Assembly: GCA_021234155.1 (NCBI GenBank)
Contig: JAJEKV010000034.1
Coordinates: 2,916,001 to 2,980,000, forward strand
DNA: 64,000 bases
Reading direction: 5' to 3'
Origin: Isoetes taiwanensis
Taxonomy: Eukaryota; Streptophyta; Lycopodiopsida; Isoetales; Isoetaceae
Shown here piece after piece: positions 20,590 to 33,009 of this stretch (its first letter is position 1; each line of letters begins with the position of its first letter). The notes under the pieces were generated by a model, which was not told the DNA's origin, ran no database searches, and saw only the letters and a program-made list of their open reading frames with translations. The translations under genes and the position numbers were made by a program.

Positions 20590-23500
20590 AGGTACGGCCT
20601 ATTGTAGAGAATGATGAAGTTGTAGACAAACTTACAAAACATAGAGCAAAAATCATAATGCTAGGTATAATTGTTCTAAATAGGGCAATAAATTATATTG
20701 TATTCAAATCATGGCAAGTCCTTATGGGCAAGTCCTTATGGGCATACTCCTATTCACACATTTTTGCTAGGGTGCAAGTTTAAACAAATGCTAGTGTAGT
20801 AGTATAGAAGTGATAATTCTTGGAAGGTAGGTATTATGGGCAAAATGTGCATAAATTATTACATCATCTTCTTTTTTATTTTGGGAGCGTGTTTGGAATT
20901 GTGCCATAGAACGCCGCATGTTACGCCGCATGCGTTGTTCCCTCCAGTTGCATGTCCCCTTGCGGGACGCAGGCTGTCGGCATTGAATGCCAGTTTGAAT
21001 CGGCCAGAAAAAAATTTATGCAAATCTTTTCTTGCACTCCCTGCTCTCTATGCCTCAAAATTGCGCAACTGGTTCTTGAGCTGGGTCCTCTGCGGGCCAC
21101 TGCAAAATCGTGCATTTTGCTTGGTTGAGCAGAATCGGCTACTGCTTCATGTTTTGTGGTAGAAAAAAGGAGAGGATCGGGGAGGGAGCTTAGAGCAAGA
21201 GTAGAAGGTGTAGAAAGGAATCAGAGGGCCATCGCTGCGAGAGGGCAGAAAGGTATAGAGAGAGTGAATCAGAGTGAGTGAATCAGAAAGAGTGAATCAG
21301 AAAGAGTGAATCAGGCGGAGCTTGGAAACGTGCCATTGGTTTCGAGTTCTTGCCACATTTTTTGTTACTGTGTTTTTCTACGGGTGCATGTTTTAGCCTC
21401 GAAGCTTCCCGATTTTTCCGCCTCGAGCTTCCACGATTTTTGTCTTATCTATAAGGTAAGTATTTTTTGCTCTCAGCTTCCACGATTTTTCAGCTGCCAT
21501 CTCAGCTGAGCTCTAAAACATGGCATTCGAATGTCAAAGTGGTAGCATGATATTTCGTCTGTGAAACACGGTAGCAGCTTTCAACAGCCTTAGCTAATCT
21601 ACAGGTGCATGCAATCCCAAGAGGTTTCATTTCTTATCGCTTATTCGCCTTCTTGATTTCCGACCCATTTCTCCACCATGTCTTTTGGTTTTACTTATAT
21701 TTTTTGTTGCTTATTCTATCTTTAGGAGGAGTACCTCCATTCCGATTTACGATTCAAAGGGCGTTGCTTATTCTGGATTGAAAGAACATTCAGGATTCAA
21801 AGGAATAGCATTGTTGGGCTGCTTATTCTGTCTTCAGATGTCGGTTTTTTGCTAAGAATCACCAGCTTTTCTGTTTATCTACTTCATCCGGCGAAGAGAT
21901 TTGAGAATTTGTTTGCCATTACATTTTAGGGGTTTCAAAGGAGCTCTGTTTCGTTTGGATCATCTGTGATTTAGTGTGTGTGCTTTTAAAGAATAAGCAA
22001 CATGCTTATGATGCTTAGGATACGTTAGTCTGCCATGCCGTCTTTATAAGAGGATCATTGGACTGCTTATGGAAACGAGATTCTGTCAGGCAATGAGATT
22101 TCTCTAATAAAACGTCATTTCAGGTTTTTTTATTGTTTTTCTTTCCCTTTTTCCTTCCTGTGTCTCACGCATTGGTTGCATCTGATTTACAGATTAAGAT
22201 TCATGCAGATTAATGCAGCGCTACTATGGGTAATGAAGTAATGCAGCGGGCCTGCGGTTACAGGAAGGATTTTCCATCATTTTTGCAAAATATTGGGGCT
22301 GTGTCATATCGTTTATGATATGTCAAATTTGCAGTTCTCTGTCATTTTTGGATCATCTAGCCATTGCAAGCATCACTCGGTCTAATAGCAGCCACAATAA
22401 AAACAAGGTAATCTATTCAAAGGGGAACCTCTGTTGGTCCAGGGCTGTTCAAGCTTCTGGGGCATTCAAAGGATAATTTCGTCCATGGCCGTTTTTGTTT
22501 CTGTAAGATGTATGACCCAATTAAGAGTAAAGTTATGTTTTCCTATTCAAAGTGCAATAAATCTGGTGGATGTATGCATGTCCGAAACCGTTTATATTAT
22601 TCCTGCATCCATATTGTGGCATCGAACTTCTGGGTTTCTAGCAATCCAATCGGCAAGGGCTGTTCAAATCCCATGAGATTTCAGATTGTAAAGATTTTTT
22701 ATGTTTCTTTCTGCATGGCCATATCTCTTGCAGGTCAAGAACCTCTATGGGCATCATTTTTACAATTCCTTTAGACATATGCAGGTCAATTAGACTGAAA
22801 GTGCTAAACTCCATAAAGATATGTAAGGTCCATTCCATGCCACTTTATGAAACTTACAGTTGTGAAGAGGTTTAACAAATTTTTGATTTGAACTTGAAAG
22901 TAGTCTACATATATGAGCGTGGGACATTGCTTTTTCAATTATTGTATTATGATCTACAAGCTGACTTACATCTACATCCAGACATCTTAAGATCCATGCT
23001 AATGGATGATGAAGATATGGACTCAGCCATGAGTAGTTGCAATAACTAGAACAATATTTCAAGAACTCCCTTTTCTCATATTTGAATTTTTTCTGTTAAT
23101 GTCTTCTTAATGGTAAGCAACTATTTTGATCTAGCTTCCTATTTTCTTTTCTTCACATATGGGTCAACTAAGAGCTTTTAATAGCATATGCATATGTTGT
23201 TAAAGCAAAATATTTTGAGGTGTAATTGGCATTCCATGGATCCCTGAAATATCACAAGGAGCATGAACATCGGATTTTTTCACGTTTCCTCCACCATGGC
23301 AAATACCTCTTACCAAATGTGATGTGATAACCACTACCACCTCTATTTCTACATCTCTACTTATTGCACATTATATGCTAATTGCAATTTTATTGGATCT
23401 GAAATGTTCACATCGAGCTAGAAGACTTTCCTAAGTTCTTTGGGATAGGTTCTTCAGGATGCAAATCCATTGAGGCTGATAAACATGACTTTAAAGTTTT

Positions 23501-23665
23501 AGATTGCACAAAAAAGATTTTGTATTTGTGTGTAGACCCAACATATTTGTTTAAACTAAACATGTTTTATATAAGTTACTTCACATTCTACTTATATTTG
23601 TTCGTTCTCTATCTACATGAGTCCATTGCATCTGAAACATATACTGTCGTAAATGAATACCACAC
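20590..23665. other. Helitron cargo, no firm gene
   Basis: Low-complexity patches: a 16-bp tandem duplication (GGCAAGTCCTTATGG type) at about 20723-20752 and a four-fold GAGTGAATCAGA-type repeat at about 21255-21315. A plus-strand segment at about 22336-22408, between a TTTGCAG acceptor and an AACAAG/GTAATC donor, is open (SLSFLDHLAIASITRSN) and could be a captured exon, but I recognise no family. Confidence 0.3.
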
Positions 23666-23683
23666 GTCCACGACTAATGCCCG

Positions 23684-23709
23684 GCATCGCCGGGCACACG
23701 TTTCTAGTC
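23684..23709 (+). repeat. Second Helitron 3' terminus, opposite orientation
   Basis: Plus strand: GCCCGGC-ATC-GCCGGGC hairpin followed by ACACGTTTCTAG and T. It is the same family as the terminus at 20559 but points the other way, so the segment 20559-23709 is bounded by two outward-facing Helitron 3' ends. The likely reading is a second Helitron of the same family nested in, or captured by, the larger one; I could not place its 5'-TC end. Confidence 0.75.
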
Positions 23710-24359
23710 ATTAGGTATTATGGGAAAAACATCCATTCCAAAATACAAAGAAGCTTGACGTTAGGTTTTATGGGCCAAGCATCCACATTCTCCCCTTTGT
23801 TCTTGCGGGCTTTTTTTACCAAAACAAAACTACATATGCAACATTTCATATCTCTAGGTATAGATCATACTTTAGGCACAAAAAGTCACAAACTGCAAAC
23901 AATGTTTGTACCTAAGTGGACCGATAGTTTATTGAGCTTTACAAATATTGCACTAAATCTTTGACATATCGATGGCAATGTGTCAATGTTTTCCTTGGAT
24001 ATATGCCATTGGAACATACAAAAATTTCACCTTTTAGTGCAACAACTTATCGAAAATATACGTCTATCAAAAGTAACAAAGAATCGACCTGGAGCGCTCA
24101 TTCCAAAAAACATGTTGACTTCAAAGATGTGGTACATCATGTCCTTTTATTTGTGTATAATGTGTCAATTTGGCCTGAGTGGACGATAAAAAATCATTCT
24201 CATTCTCATTTATTAACACTACACCCATAATGCAAGGTGTAGATCAGTGCCAAGTAGTCACACCTTTGTTATGTCCTAAGGTTCCATGTTCTCTAAGAAT
24301 GGTCGTCAATCTGCTAGGTTCAACAAAATGTAATCACATATGTATTCTAAACGCATAAC

Positions 24360-25580
24360 TATCCAATTCTCGAGCTGCGACTCGCATGACACAACAACGC
24401 CCGATGGATGGGGCTTTTCTATTCATCCCAGCAGTGTAATTACAATGGTAGAGAGTGGGTAGCTGCATATCGCAAGCTACCCAAAAACAAAAAAATACTG
24501 GGGAATATCCGGTCATAACACCGGACCCCAAAATACAAAAATATATCATAGATGTTTGGCTAGTGTACCGCTTAGGGCTTATCACGGATTAAAACCCTCC
24601 TTTTCGGTTTTCGAGGAAAACCCTAGCGATAAGCCCTAGGCAAAGGGCTTTAGACAACGCCGCCGCTAAACTTCCCAAAAACCCACGCTCAAAAAGAAAC
24701 CAAACGCCGCGGCAACGCCTGCACCGCGATAAGACCACAAAACACAATAGAGAAGAACAAAACCCAAAAAGCGAGGGTCGATTAAGCGCCGCGCCACGCG
24801 AACAACATATATATAAACAAAATACTTAAGGGAGGGAGGGAGGAGAGCATAGAACATAACCTCGAAACACCGCCGGGCTAAGAGAAAGCGCCGATGAGAA
24901 GTCAAGGCTTAATGCGGTGAAGAAATAGCGATCCCCTAACCGGATGAGAGGCCCGAAATGCATGCAATGCATGCAGTAACGATGCAACTCTTGCATGCTC
25001 GTCCGGCTCGAGAATCGCGATCCGCCGGATCGATCAGATTCTCGAAGCCGCGACTCGCATGACACAACAACGCCTCGAAGAAGAGAACTTCCCGCCGATC
25101 CGGAGATGAAGGCTCAAGAATTGCCCCATAGTGGAGGAATGCCGAGGTAGAAGTTTAGACGAGAAGGATAGGAAGAGATACGAGAAAGATAGAAACGCCA
25201 GAAGGGATGCGCCAGAAAGGTCAACGCAGCCAAGGTAGAAGAGAACCGAGAACGATAAGAAACGCCAGAAGGGATACGCCAGGAAAGGTCAGGTCGAAGA
25301 GAAACAAGAATGATAGGAAATGCCACGAAAGGTCAACCCATGCAAGAGGAAGCCCCTCCTCTGCATGAGAGCATAGAACATAACCTGAAACACTGCTGGG
25401 CGAAGAGAAAGCGCCGATGAGAAGCTGAAGGCGAATGCAGGAAGAAATAGCGATCCCCTAACCGGATGAGAGGCCCGAAATGCATGCAATGCATGCAGGC
25501 AACGCATGCAACTCTTGCATGCTCGTCTGGCTCGAGAATCGCGATCCGTCGGATCGATCTGCATTGGAAGAAGGGCATTA
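24360..25580. repeat. GC-rich repeat domain inside the Helitron
   Basis: A sharp compositional change from the AT-rich surroundings. A unit of about 200 bp (AGAGCATAGAACATAACC… to …GAATCGCGATCCG(C/T)CGGATCGAT) occurs at about 24845-25045 and again at 25371-25562. Between them is a minisatellite-like run built on AACGCCAGAAGGGATACGCC / AGAAAGGTCAAC words (about 25140-25350). A further word, CGACTCGCATGACACAAC, occurs at about 24373 and 25050, and ATGCATGCAATGCATGCA is palindromic. No protein gene is recognised; frames here are open because of repeat composition. Confidence 0.7.
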
Positions 25581-25599
25581 AATTATTCTATATCTACAA

Positions 25600-26940
25600 A
25601 CTATGTTGCCTTGGATAAACGGGGGTGCATTTTTCAGCATTAGCAAAAGCATATAATTCACTTTAGTTTCTACCCTGCACAAAAGCATATTGTGCCCTTG
25701 AACGTTTTGCATATGACTCACAAAATATGAATATGGAGATTTGTAGAAAATTTGCTCTATGATTGAAGAATACCATCATTGTATGTTCTCAACCCAAACA
25801 CCTACAACAAATAAGATAAAGCAATCTATTCAATCTCTGAAGTCAATGGTAAAAATGCCATACAATGTGGCAGATTTCCATTACATCTACAACCTCCTCT
25901 CTTTTTAATTGGACATAGATGGAAACGGAAAAATGCGGCAAAAGAGTAGAAGGTAGAATTTATTGAAGTTTAGGGACCAACAAAGATCAGCATCTTTTAT
26001 TCTGTAAGCAGTGATGCACGGACCAAATATTGAAAAGACATTGATAGTAAAGCTGACGAAGAAGCTTTGATGTTACATCCAAATGATGAGCACCAAACAA
26101 ACAATAAATGGTGTACCCTACTCCAACAATCTGTTGCATCCATGTTGCGTCCATGTTGCATCCATGTTGCGTCCATGCATGCCCGTTACAATATTTAAAC
26201 TAATTAAACCTTGCCCTATCGTTATACCAAATGTTTCGTTTAGGCAGCATAAAAAACTTTTCGTTTAGACAGCATAAAAAACTTTTCGGTGCATGCAAAA
26301 TGGATGACAGGCAACATGTTAGCGCAACGCATGGAGCAACTCAATATTAACTGAGAACCTGAGTTCCTTAGAAAAGAATATCTTCCATTCTAAAACACAG
26401 TAGTAGGCTCATGATTTGAAATTGTAAACTGTGTACATATGCTGTTGCTGATTCTTGAGTGGTTCATACATGTGATACAACATCCAAACCAATGAATTTT
26501 TAGTCTGGATGCACTTGATATATCGAATATAATTTAGCCTAACAGTTTTCAAAGTTACGAATGGATTTGTTCTTTCCATAATAGAGAGAGAGTACAGAAA
26601 TGTGGCAAGCAAAGAAACCAGTGGAAAATCGATGCCTACATAAACAAAAATTGAAAAGGAAAAACATGAAATTATTTATTTGTGATCTATGAAGTTTGAA
26701 CCTGGATAGAATAGCCTGTTGGACTGTAATTGCTAGTTCATTTGCAGTAGATTTGCAGGTATTGCATCAACATAATCTGTCTGCAATCCACAACTACAAA
26801 ACCATAGTAAATTAATAATTAAATGCATTGAGAAATTAGATGCCTAAACTGTGATAAAGATGCACTTTGCACAAATTGTTTCACTTTTCTTGGGCCATGC
26901 CACTGATATTGGGAGAATCTAAATCAATGAAAAAGCTATG
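25600..26940. other. Helitron cargo spacer
   Basis: AT-rich, no gene recognised. A short tandem array of 10-11 bp units (CATCCATGTTG / CGTCCATGTTG, about four and a half copies) occupies about 26135-26178. Confidence 0.5.
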
Positions 26941-26949
26941 ACAGAATTT

Positions 26950-27730
26950 ACCTTAGGTGTGAGAACTTGCGCTCTGGCATATTTCACTACCCATGGCTCT
27001 CCATCCTTATTCCACGATGGCCTGAAGCATTTATAACCATATATGCTTGGTTGAAGTCATGCCATCTTAGAATGTTGCACCTGTACAATAAAAGCATAGA
27101 TAATAAAAGAACATAGAAATCCATAACAAAATCAGTTCTAAAACATTCTTCCTTCTAGAAGGAAACATGCCACAATAAAAGCAGTCTACAAATTTCTAAG
27201 TTCAATCTACTATGTAAAAAGTATCTGAAAGAAGAATTGAATATGTTGCAATGAAATGTGGCAGGTCCTTCAATTAGATAACAAAAAATAATCTCTTAAA
27301 AGATGGCAAATTCAAGTGCAAGTTCATAGACAAAGTAAGCCACAATGGGGCACTGTGAAAGCAAATCTTAAGCAATAAAACTAAGAACCTACAACACAAT
27401 AGAAAACCTACTTGCAAGAATATGTGAATATTGCATCCTATCTAGGTGGGGTCTAAGCCCCTTGGCCATTATATCTGCACATAAGAAAGCAGCAACAGTA
27501 AAAAAGTCAAGGAATGAATATTATTATTCAGCAGCATATGTTACCTCTAAAAACTCCCCTGCAAAAGAAGCACCATATAACATGATTGTGTCGTCTGCGC
27601 ATAAATCCCTTTTTAAAATAAGAGAGTACCTTAACATCGCATCTTCACAGCTTTGAGCCTTTACTGCATGGAAAAAATGAAAACAATTAGGCAGATAAAG
27701 ATGAAGACATGCTTGTAAACTCTTCATCAT
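26950..27730 (-). pseudogene. Possible captured exons of an unrecognised gene
   Basis: Minus-strand segments with exon-like borders inside the Helitron. About 27665-27546: KAQSCEDAMLRYSLILKRDL then CADDTIMLYGASFAGEFLE, ending at GTAACA. About 27474-27413: MAKGLRPHLDRMQYSHILA after GTGCAG, ending at a GTTTTC or GTAGGT donor. About 27067-26978: CNILRWHDFNQAYMVINASG then HRGIRMESHG and two stops, after GTACAG. Helitrons commonly carry such exon sets. The first junction phase is not clean, so the model is tentative. I do not recognise the protein. Confidence 0.28.
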
Positions 27731-27739
27731 GTCCTCTTT

Positions 27740-28900
27740 ACATATATCTTCTTTGAGAGTTTAGTAAGTATTCCATAATTCACATTTGATTTGAAATAAA
27801 TTCTTTTAGTAAAGAGGGCTTTTACATAGATTGCAAACTATGCCAACATCATGTACACCTTTTGCCAACAAAAGGCCAAAGATACTACGTGATGCATCGT
27901 CCAAGATAATTTGAGATGGAGGACATTAGTCTACATCTATGCAACAATCTCTCTGCAACAGTCCATGACCACAGACACATAGGGGCCATATGGAAAAATA
28001 TCAAATAACAAAGGACTAAATTGGTTAAATGAATAAACTCAGAAGATGGATTGCCTATAATATCTTTGATTTCCTCGCTATTTAAAACCATAAAGTGAAG
28101 GAAAAAATGGTAGTCTCAGCTTTTAAGGAACTGAATCATGTCGCTGCATATTCTTTCTCCTTCAAGATAATTTGTATGTACCTACATTGAGATTATGACT
28201 ACTTAATCATGAATTCTAAATGGAATATACATGTTCAGCATACCTTGGCCTCGCAATATTAGAGTGGCTGTGTGCAACGCCATTCAAAAGTTAGCTTCAA
28301 AACGTGCATCTGCTGGGAAACAGGAAACAGAATAACCTGATTCTTCATGCTGGCAAGTATGTAGCCGATTCTGCCTCTATCATCATTGCTTCTGGAAAAC
28401 AATAGAGATCATTCTCATAAATTTATGGAAGCATAAAGCCTGAGATAGAACTAAGACCTAAGTCGGATCTATCTTAGATTTTCTACGGTTCCACCTGAAT
28501 TTAAAGGTTCAAACATGCCCTCAGAAAGCCCCGGAGCTGGCTGTAAGCCAAGATAGTGGCCGGAATTGCAATACAAAGGCAGATCCATCCACTCCAAACT
28601 ACAAAATACCATCTGTTGCACAGACTGATTTCACAAAGCACGCTATAAATAACGCATGCATCCAATTGGCCAACATGCATGCATCGACAACTGCAAGAAG
28701 GGATGAAGGCATTCGGCTCGAAATGGATAAGGAAACCCAAAACCTAGAATTTAGAAATCATATGAAAAGGCCCAAAACCCGATTTTTGGAACACCTGCAA
28801 ATTTTTCCGGCAGCTAAAAACTTCTAAACCTTAGAAAACTAACTTGAAAAAAAATTCTGAAAAGTTTTCGGCATGTCGGAAAAACCAAATTTAAACAATA
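27740..28900. other. Helitron 5' region, no firm gene
   Basis: AT-rich sequence up to the 5' end of the Helitron (minus strand). Short hydrophobic minus-strand frames (28740-28501, 28091-27885) have no recognised features. Confidence 0.45.
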
Positions 28901-28902
28901 GA

Positions 28903-30641
28903 TATATGAATCTTACATTGGGCATCCCGAATTAGGTATACCCTCTAGCTCAAGCTTCAATCCAAGCTCAAGTCTTTGGCAGAGTCAATATATGCCCTTC
29001 TTGATTAAGCACGTTTTTTACTCAAAAAATAAAGCATATTTCAGTAATTGCATTGCATGCCCTCTGAACCTTAAATGCTTAACATTACAAATACGCGCAT
29101 GTAGTGCAAAAACAAGTTGTGGTTCTCAAGCATGAGCATGCATAGGCTTGGCAAATGTTTATGTAGGCTCCATATAGCTGGAAGAATTTGATCTAGGATT
29201 GCATTGTAAGCAGCACGTAGCCAACATATACCTCATAAGACACAAGAAGTCTGAATAGCCTTATATCTACTGTTAATAAGATATATCTAAATTGGAACAG
29301 ACCTGATTTATATCTCTAAAGAGAATAAGTAAAAAGGTTGTGCTAGTCATGTTCTGAATTCCAAAGTATAAGATGCTTGAATGATACAAAGGACGCAGAA
29401 AATATGTGAGACACGTTTACGCTAGAATGCAAGCATGTATCTACTTCCTTCGCTGCCAAAGTAAAAACCTTGGACTCATCACAGAATATGCACAACCGCC
29501 TAGGGTGATTAGTGGCTAACACTTTTTAGCTGCAGTACCAAGCATAGTTTCCTCTAACAAGAGAACTGCCTGGCAGTTAACTCAACAAAATAAGGTTTCC
29601 ATACAAAATCGTGGGAGTGTGCATCTTATGTAAAAAGCAAGCCCAACCCCTAAAAAAACATGCACCACTAACACTAAATTCAATATGTGCAAGAGGTGGA
29701 AATGAGGCTTCTTTAAGCACAAGCATAGACATGGCAATTTACCTCAGGCCATTCACAAAATATAGGCACCCGACTAGCGTCTTTCAGCTTTTGTTAGCTG
29801 AACTATGAAGCCCCCTGATGACAGAATAAAACAATTTGATAATGTAGTGACATCATTTGTATAGATAGAAATGTACACGTTATAAAAACTAAAGCAAGCT
29901 GCAATAATGCCCGAGATAGTCTTCTTTAGACAGATCTAACTTGCTCTTCAACAATTGTTTCATTTGCACATGCAAAGTATTATATGAGAACATAGATACT
30001 TACAGAGCACTCCAAATATGAGATTTTTAAGAAAGGCATATCTGTGAGCACTCCCATTGAATACTATGGGACTGGTCGGATTAGTAGTAGTTGGACTAAG
30101 AACTTGCCTCGCAATAATAAAGCCATCATAGAGCACCTGAAGTTATTGTATAAGATGTTTCAAGATAGCCAAATCCTAATGAAAAAGTAATTTCCTATCC
30201 TGCAAAAGAAGAAGACATTGTACATAAAATAACAAAAAGTTATAACAAAAAGCTATAACAAAGAAGACAAAGAAGAACGCATTACCTATACAATCGCCTA
30301 TGAGAGGTGTGATAGAAGTCGCTTCCAAAATACATTTAATTGAAGCTCAGAATCAAATGCCTTGGATGAAAGCCCAAGATTTTCATTTTGCAACAAAATA
30401 CAAATTACATCAGAATTTATATCAAACTGGGTTTTGACAATAAAACATTGATAGTGCTTAAAAACTGGAAAGAACTTCAAACTGCTTAAAAACTTCAAGC
30501 ATTAAATCGGCATACCTCTAACTCAGATAGATTTTTCTGTAGAAGATGGATTCAAAGATTGAAGTATTATTTCTAGGCTCAAGCTTCATCTGCATGCGAC
30601 TGTTGTAGAAGCCCACGAAAGGTAATAGATGCACTGCCATT
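28903..30641. repeat. Segmental repeat R1, copy 2, right part
   Basis: Corresponds to 4693-6288 with about 300 extra bases at 29075-29375 and loss of the equivalent of about 6090-6210. The relic exons noted in copy 1 recur here in worse condition: the exon at 30126 to about 30003 (VLYDGFIIARQVLSPTTTNP) has an indel near its 3' end, and the last exon stops early (GGFIVQLTKAERR then stop) near 29820-29775. Confidence 0.85.
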
Positions 30642-31075
30642 CATAAAATGCGGACAAAAGGCTAAAGAAGACCTTAAATCGAACTGGAAAAAGAAAGAAA
30701 CTGTGTTATTGCACCAAACTAAGCATTAGAGATGAGGCTCTTCAAAGGAGGCTTGTCGAATTAAATCCGAACAATTCATCTGACATCCCAAGCTTCAAAA
30801 GCAAAATCCGCAGCCATGTGAATGAGGTTAGGGTAAGTCCGTTCTTATGGAATCTAAAAATAAACCTAACACAGTAGAAGGACGAAGCAGCGTCATGGAA
30901 AAACATTTTTGAGGCTCAATGGAAAACTTACTAGAATCCTTGTGGTTAATCGCCATTTTCATGTGCAATATCTAGCGCCATGGTCAACCTTTGCATCGAT
31001 TTGCCATAGATAGAACCTAAATAGGATGCTCAGTGCATTTCATAGCGAAATGTTCAAGCCAGTTAGATTCCTTAC

Positions 31076-31127
31076 CTGTGCTAAACGTCAGCCTCCGCAT
31101 AGCCGAGCTTTGAGGAACAGACGCCAT
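31076..31127 (-). other. Possible first coding exon (unit 1)
   Basis: Minus strand ATG at 31127 reads MASVPQSSAMRRLTFST and meets a consensus CACAG/GTAAGG donor at 31076. The copy in unit 2 (34910-34859) reads MVSVPQSSAMRRLAFST with the same donor. The Ser/Arg-rich start would suit an organelle-targeting peptide. No downstream exon could be joined with confidence, so it may be a gene relic. Confidence 0.3.
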
Positions 31128-32724
31128 AGCTCAAAGTAGTAAGGCAGTAAAATATGTGGACCTTCATAGCCGCGCCGGAAGGGCCGCCATCGCCAAGGCG
31201 AGCGCCAAAATCGAGTGCCAAAGATGATGATTCAAAAACAAAGCTTGGCTTTTCTATTTTTCGTACTGTCGATTCATAAATTAGAAGATCTAATGGTTGT
31301 GATGAAAAAAAGCTGATGTGGCATGACATGTGGCATAGCTAGAATCGAAGCAAATCGGCCACCTAGGGTTAGACAACCCTGCTAAAAAGAAAAAAGAAAA
31401 ATTTCAAACACAATTAAATGTTTTGATAGATATGCATAATATATTCTTGGAAAAAGTGTGTTATATTTCACATGCCATAAATGTATTTGGCTATCACATA
31501 CATGTCAATTAAAAATTCCATCATAAACTCTAAAAACTGACACTTCACACCATGACTCATAGTAGACAATATCTCCATTCTTGTAATATGCTTCATTATT
31601 AAGTAAAATTTGAATAAGGTTTAACTAGAATAGGGCCAACAAAACTTAACTAGTATAATTTGATTAGGGTGCCATGAGTCAATGATGAAATGGAACAAAG
31701 CATGTTTTCAAAAGGCAACCCCTCCTTGCGTCAGCATCTTTTTTACTGCTCCAAAAATGATAGCTCTACTTGTTTTAGAGCACACAAACAAAAGCAACCC
31801 CAAAATAAAAATTAACAAGGTGATATCACACAGAGGGTTGCTCTTAGGGAATGGAAACCAAAACCCTGAAAACTTGAAGTCCATTTAGACAGACTAGTAA
31901 GCAGCACCCCTGTAATGGACTTCATGCAAGCTCACCTCATCATCCCTAACATAGTAGTGTGAACAAAATAAATAAGATATCAATTATTAAGAAACAATGT
32001 CTTTCGTATTCGCACAGAACTGAAATGGATTTTAAATCTTTTTTGCCAGTATTGACAAGAAAATTAGTTGTTTGCAACAATGTTGTCCATCCCTTTCATT
32101 AACTGCAAGTCAATTTCAAAGCAATGACATACTCATTGTGGCTGGATATTCCGATGTTTCCTACTTGTGCCTAGTGTAAAAATATTCAACATGACAACCA
32201 TGTTAAGTAAACATAGTAAATAAGAATATGATCTGACGTTTACCACATAATGAAGTGTGCAAGAAAAAGAAAGAAGCATTCTACAATATCGAACTTGACA
32301 TCAAAGCTAGTTAACGAAGTCAAACTCTCGGTTATGGGCCTTATGGGCAAAAGGGTTTATGGAGGCTCTGTTTGCCAAAGATTCAATTAAAAGGCTGAAG
32401 TTTTAAAATGGAGGCTATCCGCTATAGAGATCAAACATCATCCTTTTTTTGTTGCAATAAACTGGCCTCTTATCACATGCACTGTAACTTTGCATCTGCT
32501 ACTCCCAACAATCTGCATACTTCATGAAATCCAAACTAATCTACTCTGCATGTAATTTACTAGCCCAATCAAGATGCAAAATCCTCCTACTTTAACAATC
32601 TGCAATAAAATCTTTACTAGTAAGACAAATCATAGATAAGCAATCGAATCCTTTTTAGATCTTCAAAATAGGCATCGCAGCACATATTTATTTAAAATGT
32701 CAGATACTGATGCATGCACGATGA

Positions 32725-33009
32725 ATGCTCACCGGTTCATATGACTTTCACATGGTCATTCCGCAATATTTAATTCTAGCCCTCAACTTAGCTTCCTCCA
32801 TGAATCTCCACCTTCTGTTTCACATATCCATGGTATATTCTATATTAACCGGTAGGATTTGTGCTCAGCACAATCCTGACCGGCCATCGCAGATCTGTGA
32901 TATGTCGAAACCTTCACTGGGTGCCGAGAATCAGCTTTCCCTTCTGCTTGGTGATATATATTCAGCTCTGGTGGTAGCTCTGGTCGTGATAATCTTGTCG
33001 TGGTCATGA
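32725..33009 (+). CDS. Hypothetical hydrophobic ORF (unit 1)
   Basis: Open frame of 94 residues with two hydrophobic stretches (PQYLILALNLASSMNLHLLF and SALVVALVVIILSW). The unit 2 counterpart (36496-36903, 135 residues) is also open. Sequence similarity is what the recent duplication predicts, so openness in both is weak evidence. The 3' end overlaps a stretch of repeated CTCTGG-TCGTGA words. No family recognised. Confidence 0.2.
   Translation: MLTGSYDFHMVIPQYLILALNLASSMNLHLLFHISMVYSILTGRICAQHNPDRPSQICDMSKPSLGAENQLSLLLGDIYSALVVALVVIILSWS

Larger units (their letters stand above)
20559..28902 (-). mobile_element. Non-autonomous Helitron, 8344 bp, precise insertion in R1
   Basis: On the minus strand the element begins 5'-TC (28902-28901, TCTATTGTTTAAATTTGG) and ends CCCGTTACTAG-3' (20559), with a GC-rich hairpin 8 bp inside the 3' end. 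The host sequence is R1: TGTATTAA | TATATGAATC at 4685-4702 in the uninterrupted copy, split here at A|T with no target duplication. TC start, CTAG end, subterminal hairpin and A|T insertion are the four hallmarks of canonical Helitrons. No Rep/helicase coding is visible inside, so it is non-autonomous. Its cargo includes a second Helitron 3' end (23684-23708), a GC-rich repeat domain (24.5-25.6 kb) and possible exons near 27 kb. Confidence 0.88.

Noticed and set aside
20836-21162. 108-codon plus-strand frame after the Helitron 3' end
   Set aside because: Starts hydrophobic like a signal peptide but the remainder has no family features and sits in Helitron cargo with low-complexity DNA; not enough to call a gene.
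24666-25578. Several overlapping minus-strand frames of 70-90 codons in the GC-rich part of the Helitron
   Set aside because: They follow the repeat structure, have no shared frame between the repeat units and show no motif; explained by composition.
26135-26180. Short regularly repeated CATCCATGTTG / CGTCCATGTTG units considered as a CRISPR-like or regulatory array
   Set aside because: Units are contiguous with no spacers; a simple minisatellite in a plant genome.
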